Assembly: GCA_000750105.3 (NCBI GenBank)
Contig: JPHH03000071.1
Span: forward strand, 1 to 64,000
Reading direction: 5' to 3'
DNA from: Tolypocladium sp. Sup5 PDA-1
Lineage: Eukaryota; Ascomycota; Sordariomycetes; Hypocreales; Ophiocordycipitaceae
DNA: 64,000 nucleotides
Below the pieces are notes generated by a model. It was not told the DNA's origin. It ran no database searches and saw only the letters and a list, made by a program, of their open reading frames with translations. The position numbers were made by a program, and so were the translations under genes. Numbering within the stretch: the first letter of the stretch is position 1; each line of letters begins with the position of its first letter. Below, in pieces: positions 54,984 to 64,000 of the stretch.

Positions 54984-55760
54984 CTAACGGGGAGGCGTAG
55001 CATGGTTCACCTTCACAGGGCTGTCATACGCGAGCCTTGCTCGGAGACACCAGCGTTGGCCCTGCTCGGACCCAGACTTCATTTCTTCAAAGTGTGCCAG
55101 AGTTTCTTCGATGCTGAGGCCGTGACGCTTGGATGGCAGACGCTTCCGCCTATCTTCGTCGCCTTTTCCAAGCTCGGAGTCATCCGCAAAGGCTTTTCCA
55201 TCCTTGATTAGCTGAATGGCGTATTCGTACATGACCTGGAAATAGTCGCTAGAGAAGCTTGGTTCCTCGCAAACTATCCCCATGAGCTTCAAATCATAAA
55301 TGATGGCATCCTGAAACTCCATGGATTCGTTGGTTGGGTTCGTGTCATCAAACCGACAGATCAAGGTCCCTCCAGGCTTCTGATGCGCAAAGTAGTCGTT
55401 GAGCAGCGCTGCTTTAGCATGACCAATGTGCAGGTAGCCGGAGGGTTCAGGGGGAAACCTCGTAACCATTGGTTGGTCCATTCGAGGAAGGTCAATCTCG
55501 TAGCTGGCACCTTTGTAGCTAGCACCTTTCGCTGAGGTGTCGGTCCCTTCCTTCGTTTCGTCCGAGGCGGGGCTCGCGATGGCGGCGATGGCATCAGACA
55601 TCCATGCAGCTGAGTATTCGACATACTCATACCACCTGAGTACATTCTTGTAACTCTTCTTCGCCACAGACAAGGCAACATGGTTGCTGCGAAGGGTGGC
55701 CCATACCAGGCAGCTCCTTCTTCATCCGTCTCCTGGAGTAGGCCCGCGGACACACCGGCC
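54984..55760 (-). pseudogene. Truncated glutamyl-tRNA synthetase copy
   Basis: The frame begins within the N-terminal region (LRSNHVAL, SVAKKSYKNVLRWYEYVEY), passes through a linker, and enters the class I catalytic core: MVTRFPPEPSGYLHIGHAKA (HIGH motif), LICRFDDTNPTNESMEFQ and LKLMGIVCEEPSFSSDYFQ. It stops at ARLAYDSPVKVNHATPPR, so the rest of the core, the KMSKS loop and the anticodon-binding domain are missing. Cytoplasmic eukaryotic GluRS is about 700 residues; this copy holds about a third. Upstream (to about 55960) only broken frames resemble the N-terminal part. The true gene must be elsewhere. It could be a recent partial duplication, since the retained part has no stops. Confidence 0.8.
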
Positions 55761-55989
55761 GCGCGTCTCGATCAAATCAGCATCGGCGAGACCAAGTCAA
55801 GCAAAGGGTCTTTCGTGAAGGGCATGACCAGTCGGGACATGCCTCGGCTGTTGCAGGCGAAGACGAGGGCATCGATCTTGTGGCACGTCATTTACCGGCC
55901 TCGGACGAGACTGATTAAGGCCACATGCACAGTTCATGGTTTCGAAGATGAGTGACGACGAGGCGGACAGTTGTGATGTCCGGTGCACA

Positions 55990-57360
55990 AATTTTACTAG
56001 TCTAATCTGCAGGATAGAGTTGGCAGGCTGCTAAATTTAAAGCGATTAGCTAGATGACGATATTGCACACTGTTCCCGCTGAAGCAGCTGCTACGCCCCC
56101 CTCAAACCTTTCAGAGCTTGTTCGAGGTGATCCACCCACCGCACGAATTGTGAACCGGACGGGACACGTTCTTCTTAAGAAGTCTGTGTGAGCATTTTGA
56201 CCGTTGATAAACCCATCATTAGATTGGGAAGCCAAATCGGAATTTGCAACATATCGCTATTGACCAAAGGCTAAATTTCGCTGCTTTGCGACAGCAAATG
56301 CCATGACACGACCACATATGGTAATATCAAGCCTTGGCATAGTTTGCACCAACTTGAGCGCCATGTGCATCATACAGAGTTGGCCAATATTTCCACGTCG
56401 TGAATCCACCACTCGAAGTCGGATACAAGCGACGCATGCCTTCCCGGCGAGGTACCACCCTTCAATTCCACTAGGCCAGCGTCCCATATATCCGGCAGTT
56501 CCAGGCTCTTCCACGAGAGTTCCTTTCCTGTCTAACAAGGGTGCGAATGATATCTCGGTGGGTGATGCCGTCATTGAGCCACGAATTGAGTTGCCACCCG
56601 CGTATCACAGGCTTCCCGTAGCCGTAGTCCACCGTCAAGAGTGAGGGATCAACCAGTCTTCCAGCAGGTGATGCCCGAACGCGTGGCAGTCGCGCCACAT
56701 GTCCCGAGTAGTGAAAGTAAAACAAATCGCCCGAACTCGCCTGACTGTATACATCTTGGAATTGAGTTCATCAAGCAGCAAATCCCGCCCTCGACCCATA
56801 AACGCTCGCCTGACATGTCGGCTCAAGTGATGCAGCCTCATGACGGCTCCTGTCTACATTTCAAATGAGGTAGGTGTATGCATGCATTGGACTTGACATT
56901 GTGCTCGCCAGAGTCATCAGCTTGCCGAAGCTGACTCCTGTGAACTCGTGCCCGTCATGAGATTCGTAGCGAGTATCGTGAGTATCGTTGCAATCGCGCC
57001 GACTAGAATGGTGAGAACTTTTCGTAGGCATTGCTGAATCATGGATAGCAGATACGCCGGTCGCTGAGATGAGCTGATTATTTCATATTGCGCGTAAATC
57101 ATCATCGACCCATCCCAAGGCGCTAATAGCGTCGAGACCGCTCGTACAATAGCCAAGAGGTACCCCTTTCGTGCTATAGTTTTAATTTTACTCTTTTCCT
57201 TTAGCTATTAGCACTATAAATGGGACTACGCGAATACACGGACAATATGAGCATTGAATTATATGAATACGTACCGCTTGTTGATTCCTAGACTAAGATA
57301 TCGATGCTCTGTAGTTCAAACTGATTTCCCCCTTGCACGGAGTACCGCAAACACCTCCAG
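55990..57360. other. No supportable gene
   Basis: Minus-strand frames at 56257-56868 (with TFTTRDMWRDCHAF and DITICGRVMAFAVA) look partly coding but no family was recognised. Possibly a decayed gene. Confidence 0.35.
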
Positions 57361-57363
57361 GAC

Positions 57364-57771
57364 TTAGCAGCTGCATCCACAAGACTCGCAGTCCGCTCCT
57401 GTACCGCAAGCCTGATCCGGGTTCGCAACCGGGTCACAATCAGCATCAGTGGTGCAGTTAGCCCAGGCTCCGACACCACCATTTAAAGCCGTCCAGCACC
57501 ACTCGCCGGATTCAGGGGTGCTGCATTGTTTGAAGCACCAGCCACCACTGCTGCACCCGAACAGTCCGCCGAAGTAGCAGGTGCGTTTGTTGAGATTGTT
57601 TGGTGAATTGCTAGAGGGGTGCTCTAAACACTGGCGGATCTTGGTAGGGTCGACGTTAGGAGCGAGAGTCGATTTGTCAACGGTCATGACGCCGAGTTTG
57701 CCGCATTGTGGTTCGGACACGACACCCACAACGTTGAGGGCAACGAAAGCGATGGCTGGGATGAGGTGCAT
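57364..57771 (-). CDS. Small secreted cysteine-rich protein
   Basis: A single exon with ATG encodes 135 residues. A signal peptide is clear (MHLIPAIAFVALNVVGVVSE, cleavage expected around residue 19-20). The mature part has 14 Cys, including the closely spaced C-terminal set DCESCGCSC, plus GLFGCSSGGWCFKQC and GEWCWTALNGGVGAW. The spacing suggests several disulfides and a compact fold. Such proteins include effectors and surface proteins; no known family was identified. A TATA box lies 134 bp upstream. Confidence 0.8.
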   Translation of the reverse strand: MHLIPAIAFVALNVVGVVSEPQCGKLGVMTVDKSTLAPNVDPTKIRQCLEHPSSNSPNNLNKRTCYFGGLFGCSSGGWCFKQCSTPESGEWCWTALNGGVGAWANCTTDADCDPVANPDQACGTGADCESCGCSC

Positions 57772-57904
57772 CTTAGTGAGCTGGATAGCGCTTGGCTTGA
57801 TTATTTAAAGCAGAAGATAGCTGGTGAAAGTTAGGATGATGATGTGTTGATCGGTGACCTGCTGATGCTTCGGAACTGTCTTCCTGGATGCGAATCTTGG
57901 TCCC

Positions 57905-57912
57905 CTTTTATA
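57905..57912 (-). promoter_or_regulatory. TATA box of the cysteine-rich gene
   Basis: TATAAAAG on the minus strand, 134 bp before the ATG at 57771; a likely strongly transcribed promoter. Confidence 0.55.
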
Positions 57913-57914
57913 CT

Positions 57915-59497
57915 TTTATGCTCCTACCCAAACCCCTTTATAGCATCCGCGGAGTCGTATCGGCAACAACGGCGCTCACGTCACTCTGATCCATTCCATT
58001 CTTCACTCTCGGTGGCATGAGGCTGGTTGCGTCGGCGGGAAGAGACAAGATGGGGAACTGGCTTGGCGCATTGCGATAAGTCATTTCGAGGTTGTCCGTA
58101 GTCACCAGTTACGAAGTTCAAGCCGGAGTATGTCCTCTTTCCAACGTAGTTTGGTAGTTTATCAGTTGAGTTTTGGTTGGTGGCTGACCGTTTGTCTTGC
58201 GCTTCTGGAGATGTGATACAAAATGAGACGTGTACGATGTGTGTCTCTATAACTCAGTGACACATTAGCCAACGCATACGCAGACAACTCGATCAGGGCT
58301 GGTGCGGAGTACAACTCATGGCGCTTTTGTAAGCGTCTAGACAAACCTGCTGGAATTCACTTCCCCGTCGGCTGACCAAGAACTTTATCCTCAGCTCTAT
58401 CGCGAACGATTGGCCGGAAGTAGATCCGGCGCAAGGACAGCGCCTGGTCGACGCATGGCGGGCCGAATAGATAAAAAGAAAGGTTATATAGATTTTCAGA
58501 AGAAAAACTTGATTATTACTTGTTACCAAGATACCTGGAGCTATTCAAGCGATGCGCAAGTCGTTGCGATGTTATACGACGCAGATCGTGGGATCGACAT
58601 CACACGCGAGTAGTCATTCGGTACGGACCGAACCCCTGCAGCATTCTTGCTGAAGAATGCGGAGAGCGTTGCGATGTTCTCCCTTCAAGGACAATGACGG
58701 TAATTGGCCCAGAAAAACCGGTCGGTGTCCCCGTTGGCCTCGATGCTCCGAGCGGACAACGAAAGGGGCAATGAAAGCTCGGCTGGCCCCCGTCGGCTTA
58801 CGCAGATGGTCGGACCTTTTGACAGCCTTGTCTAAGCCAAGGGTTGAGGAAATGACAGATCATCTTGCGAGACTTGAAGGGAATCAAGTAGAGACTGGGA
58901 GTGAGAAAAGGCGAGGAGAGAAAGGCAACGATGGGAAGCGCAGGGCAAGCCGGGGAGAAGCAAAACTACATACGGAGAACAAAAAGCTCACAGATCAACA
59001 GTCAAACACATCAGCTTCAGCCTATGAAACGAGTTGTGAAGCCAAGACCCTTTCCCCTATGGAGCATATATTCGGATTCTCGTTTCGATGACGCGGCCAA
59101 AGTTCATAGAGAAAGGCGCAGAGTGCAGCGAGAAGTGAAATACAGCAGTCACAAGTTGTCGTCGTAGAAGCAACATGAAACCAGTCGCCGACGGTCCGCA
59201 TTCTCGACAACGGAATATCGGACACCTACGGACCAATGCTACCACATGCCAAAATCCGGCGTACGCAGATCTGCCTGCACATCCGTGGGCTTGTGTACCA
59301 CCACCCAGGCCGGAAGCTGCTAGAGACATGGAGACATCGTGCCGAAGTCTGCAAACGTCCCGCGCGTTCGACACCGCTCCTCAAGCACCTCCCTCGCACC
59401 AAACCTGCCGCCCCGAACTCCTCGCCTGGGCCAATCGAACGCCGCAAAGCGTGCCGACGCCGTGTTGGTTACGCCTCAGATGCAACCTGCAACAGAT
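57915..59497. other. Intergenic, no gene recognised
   Basis: Short overlapping frames only. Separates the cysteine-rich gene from the hAT element. Confidence 0.4.
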
Positions 59498-59505
59498 GGG
59501 CCATG
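59498..59505. repeat. Left 8-bp target-site duplication of hAT
   Basis: GGGCCATG, identical to the eight bases at 62640-62647 on the other side of the element. Confidence 0.9.
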
Positions 59506-59522
59506 CAGCGCTCATCATAAAT

Positions 59523-59560
59523 CAATCAAATCAACTTTGGCCCCAAAGTTGATTTGATTG
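59523..59560. repeat. Subterminal 18-bp inverted repeat of hAT
   Basis: CAATCAAATCAACTTTGG, two-base spacer CC, then its exact reverse complement. It sits 17 bp inside the left end. Confidence 0.85.
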
Positions 59561-59670
59561 ACAGGTTTCCGGTCCAAATTGATTGATTTGATTTGATTGA
59601 CTCCTCCCAATCAACTGTATGGGCGACCTGTACACCTGGTATACGAGGGTCTTTCGCCGTCCCCTACGAC

Positions 59671-62343
59671 TTAATTCCCTCCCCAACTCCCCAGCTTCAC
59701 CCCACCATGTCGGACCCAATTCTTCAGACAATGAACTCGCTCCAGCGTATCAGCCCCCATGGCGAGCCTTTGTGATGTTAGCGTCAACTTGGCCAGGCTG
59801 AACTGCCTCTCGCAGTCAGTTGCCATCGCCGGAATGGCAAAGACGTCCAAGGCAAAGCTGCTTAATGCCGGGAAAGTATGCTTATGGTCTCTCCACCACT
59901 GGATCGGCTCTTGTGTGTCTTGTGGCTCAAGGCGGAGGTACTTGTCCAACTCGCTGACACTGCCGCTCGTTGCAAATGCCTTTTTCGTTCTGCTGTTAAT
60001 CCACTGCGTATAGTGATCGTCCTTCTTGCCCGTTCCCATTGAGGCAGGCTTCGACTGTTCCTTGTCATTCTGCTGGTTCGTCTGATACCACCGCGCAAAG
60101 TAGTCCTTCATGCCCGCCTTTGCATCACGAACCCAGGCTAATTGTTCCTCAGTCACCCAAGTAGCCTCCAACCAGCTGATGCCAAATCTCGGATGAAGAA
60201 TAACTGCTGCCGCAAACAAGGGAGACTCTCCGAGCTTATTGTAATACTCGTCCAGCTTCTTCCAGCCGTTGTTGATAGATGCCCGGATATACGCTCGATG
60301 ATCTGCGGGTAACGAGCTCTTCTGGGAGATCTCATGCGACGGTGACTTATCAAGCGAGTCATGTTCGGTCCGGGAATGCTCTGGCAAGGCAGCTACCGTA
60401 AATCTTGACGTTTGACTTCGCTGTTGAACCATATATATCTCGTCATCAAAGCGAGCAGGGCGGCGACGGGCACGGGTCGGCCGGCTTTCGAATTCCCTCA
60501 GACCAATCGGCTCAAGATCGTCTAGATTCGTCTCCCTTATTGTCTTGGTTGTTACCTCGTTGTAAAAGCCTTTCCAGTCCTCGAAATGTTCGAGCAGGTA
60601 TTCCATTCCAACCAGGACTTCCCACAGCCGCCCATGGCTGTCGCCTTTACCCCAACCTTGCGTCCGCATCGTCTGAAAGTATAGAGGCTTAAGGATCTCG
60701 TTGACCTCGCCAAGAACGCGCCAATCCTCGTTGGATAAGATATCATCAGCAGGGATTCGTTTTGCCTCGTCTTGCTCGCCCTCGAGCGCAAAGATGAAAG
60801 CCCTAATGTCAGTCTGCTTCCGCAGAGCCCTCTCAATCATCATATAAGTAGAGTTCCACCGCGTCTCATTATCCAGCACGACCTCAAGCTCGGCGGTTGA
60901 TTCCTCGGAAAGACGGTACCCCTCGTACTCCTGCTCGTGAGCGATGCGCTTGAAATATTCGCTGCGTTGAGGTGACGATCTGATGAATTTGACGATATTG
61001 TGGAGCTTTCCAATTGGGCCCTTTGAACGCCAATGACGAAGGTCTTGCTCCGCAAGACCTCTCATGCCGTTGATGTCTGACTCTAGCTCGAAAGAGTCGG
61101 CATCTTTGCCGAAAAGAAACGCGCGCGCAACAAGATTGAGAATATGGCCATAGCAGCGCATCCGATGGGCCTTTATATCAGCCGCTTTGATCGACGGGTC
61201 AAGCTGCCTGAAGAAATAGGACAAACAGGTGTCGTTCGCCTTCAGATTGTCAGACATGACCGTTCCAACCCGCCCACCAATCTCCCACTGTTGGACAATG
61301 CCGAACAAAGTATGCGCAAGGTTCTCGCCATTGTGAGTACCAAATTGACGGCGTAGGGCCAGCAACCTGGATTGTTGGTACCCGACTTTGTCGATGAAGT
61401 GCGCAAACACAGCCATTATCGAAAGGCGGTTTGGCGATGTCCAGAGATCGAAGCTGATGTGTATTTTCGTGAGCGCAGTACCCAGCTCCGCTCTGATAAC
61501 ATCGATTTTGGACTCGAAGATCCTCTGAAGCTCTCTGGTTATAGAACTGCTACTCCAGGGGATCTGGAGCGCTAATTCATGGTCGAATCGGTAGAAAAGC
61601 TCCTTCAGAAACTTGTGCTCAAAAATTGTAAATGGCACATCGCTGTCAATGACGAACCCAACACTGAGTTCTTGTATAGCTTTGACCTTTGCTTTTGGTA
61701 TCATGCTCTGGTCAAGCCGCGGTCGTTTGGGAGGTGCACAGGAATGGGTATCGATCGCGCTATCGTCGTCGCTGGGGCTTGACTGGCTCGTCGGGGTGAT
61801 CCGGTGAAATCTAGGCGAGTCAGTAGATGGATTTGTTGGTCCAGGGGCGGATACGTACTTGCGAAGATGATCTGCTGCTGAAGATGTGGCTTGTACTGAG
61901 AAGAATTCCGGCCGGCCCTTCGTATCGCAACGACTGCAGCACCAGACATTACCGATTGGCTGATCCTGGTTATTCAATTCGATGAAAAACATGCCATGTG
62001 ACCTAATCCAGCTCTTTCTACCCTTTGCACCCTTCCGGGCTAGCGAAGCTTCTTGGACAAAGCGGCGGTTCTTCCAGACGATCTTGGGTAGATCCTCAAT
62101 AGTAGGGTTAACGGGCAGATCTTGGACAGCAGCCTCCTCGAGTTGCTTGGCCACGGTCGTTGGTTGTGATAGTCGCGAGAACGCAGAAGGAAAGAGTGAA
62201 GTGGGGCATGGTGTTGAAACCTCTGGCGAAAGACTCGACGGAGTAGACGGTGTTTGTAAGTGCGACATCTCGTCGTTGATGTTATGTCGTGACGGCGAAG
62301 TTGACGCGTCGCGCAGGGTGGCGAAGGCGCGTAACCGCGTCAT
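59671..62343 (-). CDS. hAT transposase
   Basis: An uninterrupted 890-residue frame from ATG. Around residues 110-165 a BED-type zinc finger is visible (GMFFIELNNQ, then VWCCSRCDTKG and HLRK). The RNase H-like catalytic region includes HISFDLWTSPNRLSIMAVFA, VGTVMSDNLKANDTCLSYFF and RMRCYGHILNLVARAFLFG, followed by the long helical insertion (LDNETRWNSTYMMIERAL). The C-terminus is the hAT dimerisation domain: WWRDHKHTFPALSSFALDVF, AIPAMATDCERQFSLAKLTL and LERVHCLKNWVR. The length is normal for fungal hAT proteins and no stops or shifts are seen. It cuts and pastes its own element, acting at the terminal repeats. Confidence 0.93.
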   Translation of the reverse strand: MTRLRAFATLRDASTSPSRHNINDEMSHLQTPSTPSSLSPEVSTPCPTSLFPSAFSRLSQPTTVAKQLEEAAVQDLPVNPTIEDLPKIVWKNRRFVQEASLARKGAKGRKSWIRSHGMFFIELNNQDQPIGNVWCCSRCDTKGRPEFFSVQATSSAADHLRKYVSAPGPTNPSTDSPRFHRITPTSQSSPSDDDSAIDTHSCAPPKRPRLDQSMIPKAKVKAIQELSVGFVIDSDVPFTIFEHKFLKELFYRFDHELALQIPWSSSSITRELQRIFESKIDVIRAELGTALTKIHISFDLWTSPNRLSIMAVFAHFIDKVGYQQSRLLALRRQFGTHNGENLAHTLFGIVQQWEIGGRVGTVMSDNLKANDTCLSYFFRQLDPSIKAADIKAHRMRCYGHILNLVARAFLFGKDADSFELESDINGMRGLAEQDLRHWRSKGPIGKLHNIVKFIRSSPQRSEYFKRIAHEQEYEGYRLSEESTAELEVVLDNETRWNSTYMMIERALRKQTDIRAFIFALEGEQDEAKRIPADDILSNEDWRVLGEVNEILKPLYFQTMRTQGWGKGDSHGRLWEVLVGMEYLLEHFEDWKGFYNEVTTKTIRETNLDDLEPIGLREFESRPTRARRRPARFDDEIYMVQQRSQTSRFTVAALPEHSRTEHDSLDKSPSHEISQKSSLPADHRAYIRASINNGWKKLDEYYNKLGESPLFAAAVILHPRFGISWLEATWVTEEQLAWVRDAKAGMKDYFARWYQTNQQNDKEQSKPASMGTGKKDDHYTQWINSRTKKAFATSGSVSELDKYLRLEPQDTQEPIQWWRDHKHTFPALSSFALDVFAIPAMATDCERQFSLAKLTLTSQRLAMGADTLERVHCLKNWVRHGGVKLGSWGGN

Positions 62344-62639
62344 CCTAGCTAGCCCCGGGTTGGCCCGGCCGGCGATAGTAGGTACCTAATCTTACTGCTA
62401 TATTATGTGGTTGAGTAAGTAGCATCCATCTGTGATTACGTTCTGTAGGGTAGGGACCAGGCAGGACAGGTCATTCATTGATGGCACTTCGGGTAACTAC
62501 AGCATAGTATATATCAACTTAACCAAATCATGTCAACTTTCAAATCACTGGAATTGATTTGATTGAACGTAAGACTGGGCTGATTTGATTGATTTGATTG
62601 GGATGATTGATTGATTGAGTTGATCTGTGATGAGCGCTG

Positions 62640-62647
62640 GGGCCATG
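62640..62647. repeat. Right 8-bp target-site duplication of hAT
   Basis: GGGCCATG, matching the left duplication at 59498-59505. Confidence 0.9.
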
Positions 62648-63018
62648 ACTGGTGGTGGTCGGGATTGGCACTGCACTTGACGCAACACAATCCGGACGTA
62701 CTTCTCGTCCGATGTACCGTCGCAGAACAAGCCAACTTGTTGCCAAAGGGCCATCGTCTGCGTCTCCGAAGCCAGCCTAACACTCCACATGTTTGCCCGG
62801 TTGCATAGCCTCGACGCCCGATCCACTCGTCGTGCTCGATGTCCGAGGGCAGGAGCCCACAGCAGACCACATGCGGGTATGTAGCAAATATGCGGCTGAT
62901 GGGTGATACCCCGCTTTTGAGGGTAGGTATGTTGATGTACCGGTACCGTTTAACCCACTGAGACTCTTCCAGCGACTGACCTTGAGTACATCTCAATTCC
63001 CCAGTTTTGCTAAAGAGC

Positions 63019-63180
63019 ATGTTGGACCCTAATGCCTACATAGTCGGCTGGATCTGCGTTATCACGACCGAGCATATTGCCGCCAAAGCTTTCTTCGACG
63101 AAAAGCAGGAAGGGCCCGGCCACCTCTCCCCGAAATACAATAGCGATTACACACTCGGTAGTCATAAACGCACCGACAAC
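63019..63180 (+). pseudogene. Nucleoside-phosphorylase-type N-terminal fragment
   Basis: The frame from ATG reads MLDPNAYIVGWICVITTEHI, then AAKAFFDEKQEGPGHLSPK and DYTLG. This is the characteristic beginning of the PNP/UDP-phosphorylase-like domain at the N-terminus of many fungal NLR-like proteins with ankyrin or TPR repeats. After DYTLG the homology is lost and the following DNA is G-rich and unrelated, so only about 50 residues survive. Confidence 0.7.
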
Positions 63181-63487
63181 CGGCTTGGCTGCCCCACCAA
63201 GGGAGACTGCAGCCTATCCCGGGGCAGAGGAAGGGGGCGGACGGGGGGGGAATTCACCATCTGCCGGCATGATCGTTGTGATTCTGCCGTTTTCTCCGAT
63301 CCTGCGGTGGGCAAAGAGGCGTGACTGGGGGTTGTGCGGGATATGACGCTGCAACTGCGGCGCCACCTCCACAAAGTATTGGACAACGCTACCTCCTCCA
63401 ACACCCGATTAGCGACTACGAAACACCACCACCACCTTACAGTTGACTCTGTACAGCCCTTCTGCCAGGTTTTAGGTCTCCTCGACC

Positions 63488-64000
63488 ATGCCCTGCTCAG
63501 CATCATCAAGCGCAGTCGATAGCAGCAATTGTTCTGACATAGATGAGTCTGCCGAGCTCATCCATCATGCCGTCGCTGTCACTCCTCATCCGATCTCCCA
63601 ATCCCGGCCGCCATTCCCAACGATGCTTGCCCAACACTCACTGCCTTCTCGACGCGAAAACAGTGCAATCGCATCGTCCACAGTTACTGCCAACCCCCGT
63701 CCTCCCAGAACCGACAAGCCACGCCCTCACGTCTGTGCGATCTGCCAGAGAAGCTTCGTTCGACTGGAACATCTGAAACGCCACGGGTGTTGCCACACCA
63801 AGGAAAAGCCATTCGAATGCCCCCAGTGTTCACGATGCTTCTCTCGCCGCGACCTGCTGCTGCGTCACCAGCACAAGCTGCACCAGGTGTCTACGACGTC
63901 GCGTCGCTCCATAAACCGCCGCGTGTCGGGTAGTGGCGTCCCCGTCTCACGGAGCACCGCGCGGAAGAACAGCGTTGCCAGCGCAAATGCGACTGAATTC
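63488..64000 (+). CDS. C2H2 zinc-finger transcription factor (5' part, cut by window end)
   Basis: The ATG at 63488 (MPCSASSSSAVDSSN) is the first after an in-frame TAG and opens 171 codons to the window edge. Two adjacent C2H2 fingers begin near residue 84: CAICQRSFVRLEHLKRHGCC with H following (C-x2-C-x12-H-x3-H), linker TKEKPF, then CPQCSRCFSRRDLLLRHQHK ending in LH (C-x2-C-x12-H-x4-H). This two-finger N-terminal layout with a Ser-rich lead is common in fungal regulators, which often carry a further fungal-specific domain downstream; that part lies outside the window. Binds DNA in the nucleus; target unknown. Confidence 0.85.
   Translation, partial: MPCSASSSAVDSSNCSDIDESAELIHHAVAVTPHPISQSRPPFPTMLAQHSLPSRRENSAIASSTVTANPRPPRTDKPRPHVCAICQRSFVRLEHLKRHGCCHTKEKPFECPQCSRCFSRRDLLLRHQHKLHQVSTTSRRSINRRVSGSGVPVSRSTARKNSVASANATEF

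Larger units (their letters stand above)
59506..62639 (-). mobile_element. Complete hAT-family DNA transposon
   Basis: A 3134-bp element with terminal inverted repeats. The left end reads CAGCGCTCATCATAAATCAA and the right end, read inward, CAGCGCTCATCACAGATCAA. It is flanked by a perfect 8-bp target duplication GGGCCATG, the length expected for hAT. Both subterminal regions are rich in repeated ATTTGATTG motifs, likely transposase-binding sites. One intact transposase gene lies inside on the minus strand. It looks young and potentially autonomous. Confidence 0.93.

Overview
The window is nuclear DNA of a filamentous ascomycete (Pezizomycotina, most likely Sordariomycetes; the rank is an inference). 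Evidence: compact genes with 48-90 bp introns (GTRNGT donors, YAG acceptors), a Zn2Cys6 regulator with polyglutamine, a BAH-PHD protein, a small secreted cysteine-rich protein, a hAT transposon, a LINE gag remnant, Pif1-type helicase relics, and premature stops that are almost all TAG or TGA, as C-to-T repeat-induced mutation would leave. No rRNA, tRNA or CRISPR was seen.

Layout. 0-7 kb: small genes (hypothetical nuclear protein, four-span membrane protein, basic protein) and a broken GT25-type glycosyltransferase. 7.4-9 kb: Pif1-like helicase relic. 10-17 kb: accessory genes, namely an RNase III-fold protein with altered catalytic residues, a large coiled-coil / PD-(D/E)XK-like / kinase protein, and a broken F-box-type gene. 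17.5-29.7 kb: mosaic of helicase C-terminal relic, unrecognised multi-exon gene, a kinase-family scrap and three copies of a roughly 1.1 kb interspersed repeat. 30-35.8 kb: GPI-anchored-type surface protein, LINE gag and histidine-phosphatase relics, a PHO80/PCL-type cyclin and a divergent serine-rich gene. 35.8-39.4 kb: gene-poor, with an ankyrin relic. 39.5-46.9 kb: conserved genes, a BAH-PHD chromatin reader and a dynamin/SLIP-GC-type large GTPase. 47.9-50.6 kb: inverted copy of the interspersed repeat and a second ankyrin relic. 52.8-54.4 kb: Zn2Cys6 regulator. 55-56 kb: truncated glutamyl-tRNA synthetase copy. 57.4 kb: secreted cysteine-rich protein. 59.5-62.6 kb: complete hAT transposon with an 8-bp target duplication. 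63.0 kb: nucleoside-phosphorylase-type fragment. 63.5 kb to the end: start of a C2H2 zinc-finger regulator.

The window alternates intact housekeeping or regulatory genes with accessory islands made of mobile elements, expanded lineage-specific families (kinase/REase-like, F-box-type, RNase III-fold, NLR-type pieces) and their decayed copies. The most unusual intact-looking gene is the coiled-coil/REase-like/kinase protein at 12.3-14.9 kb; the best-defined mobile element is the hAT transposon.
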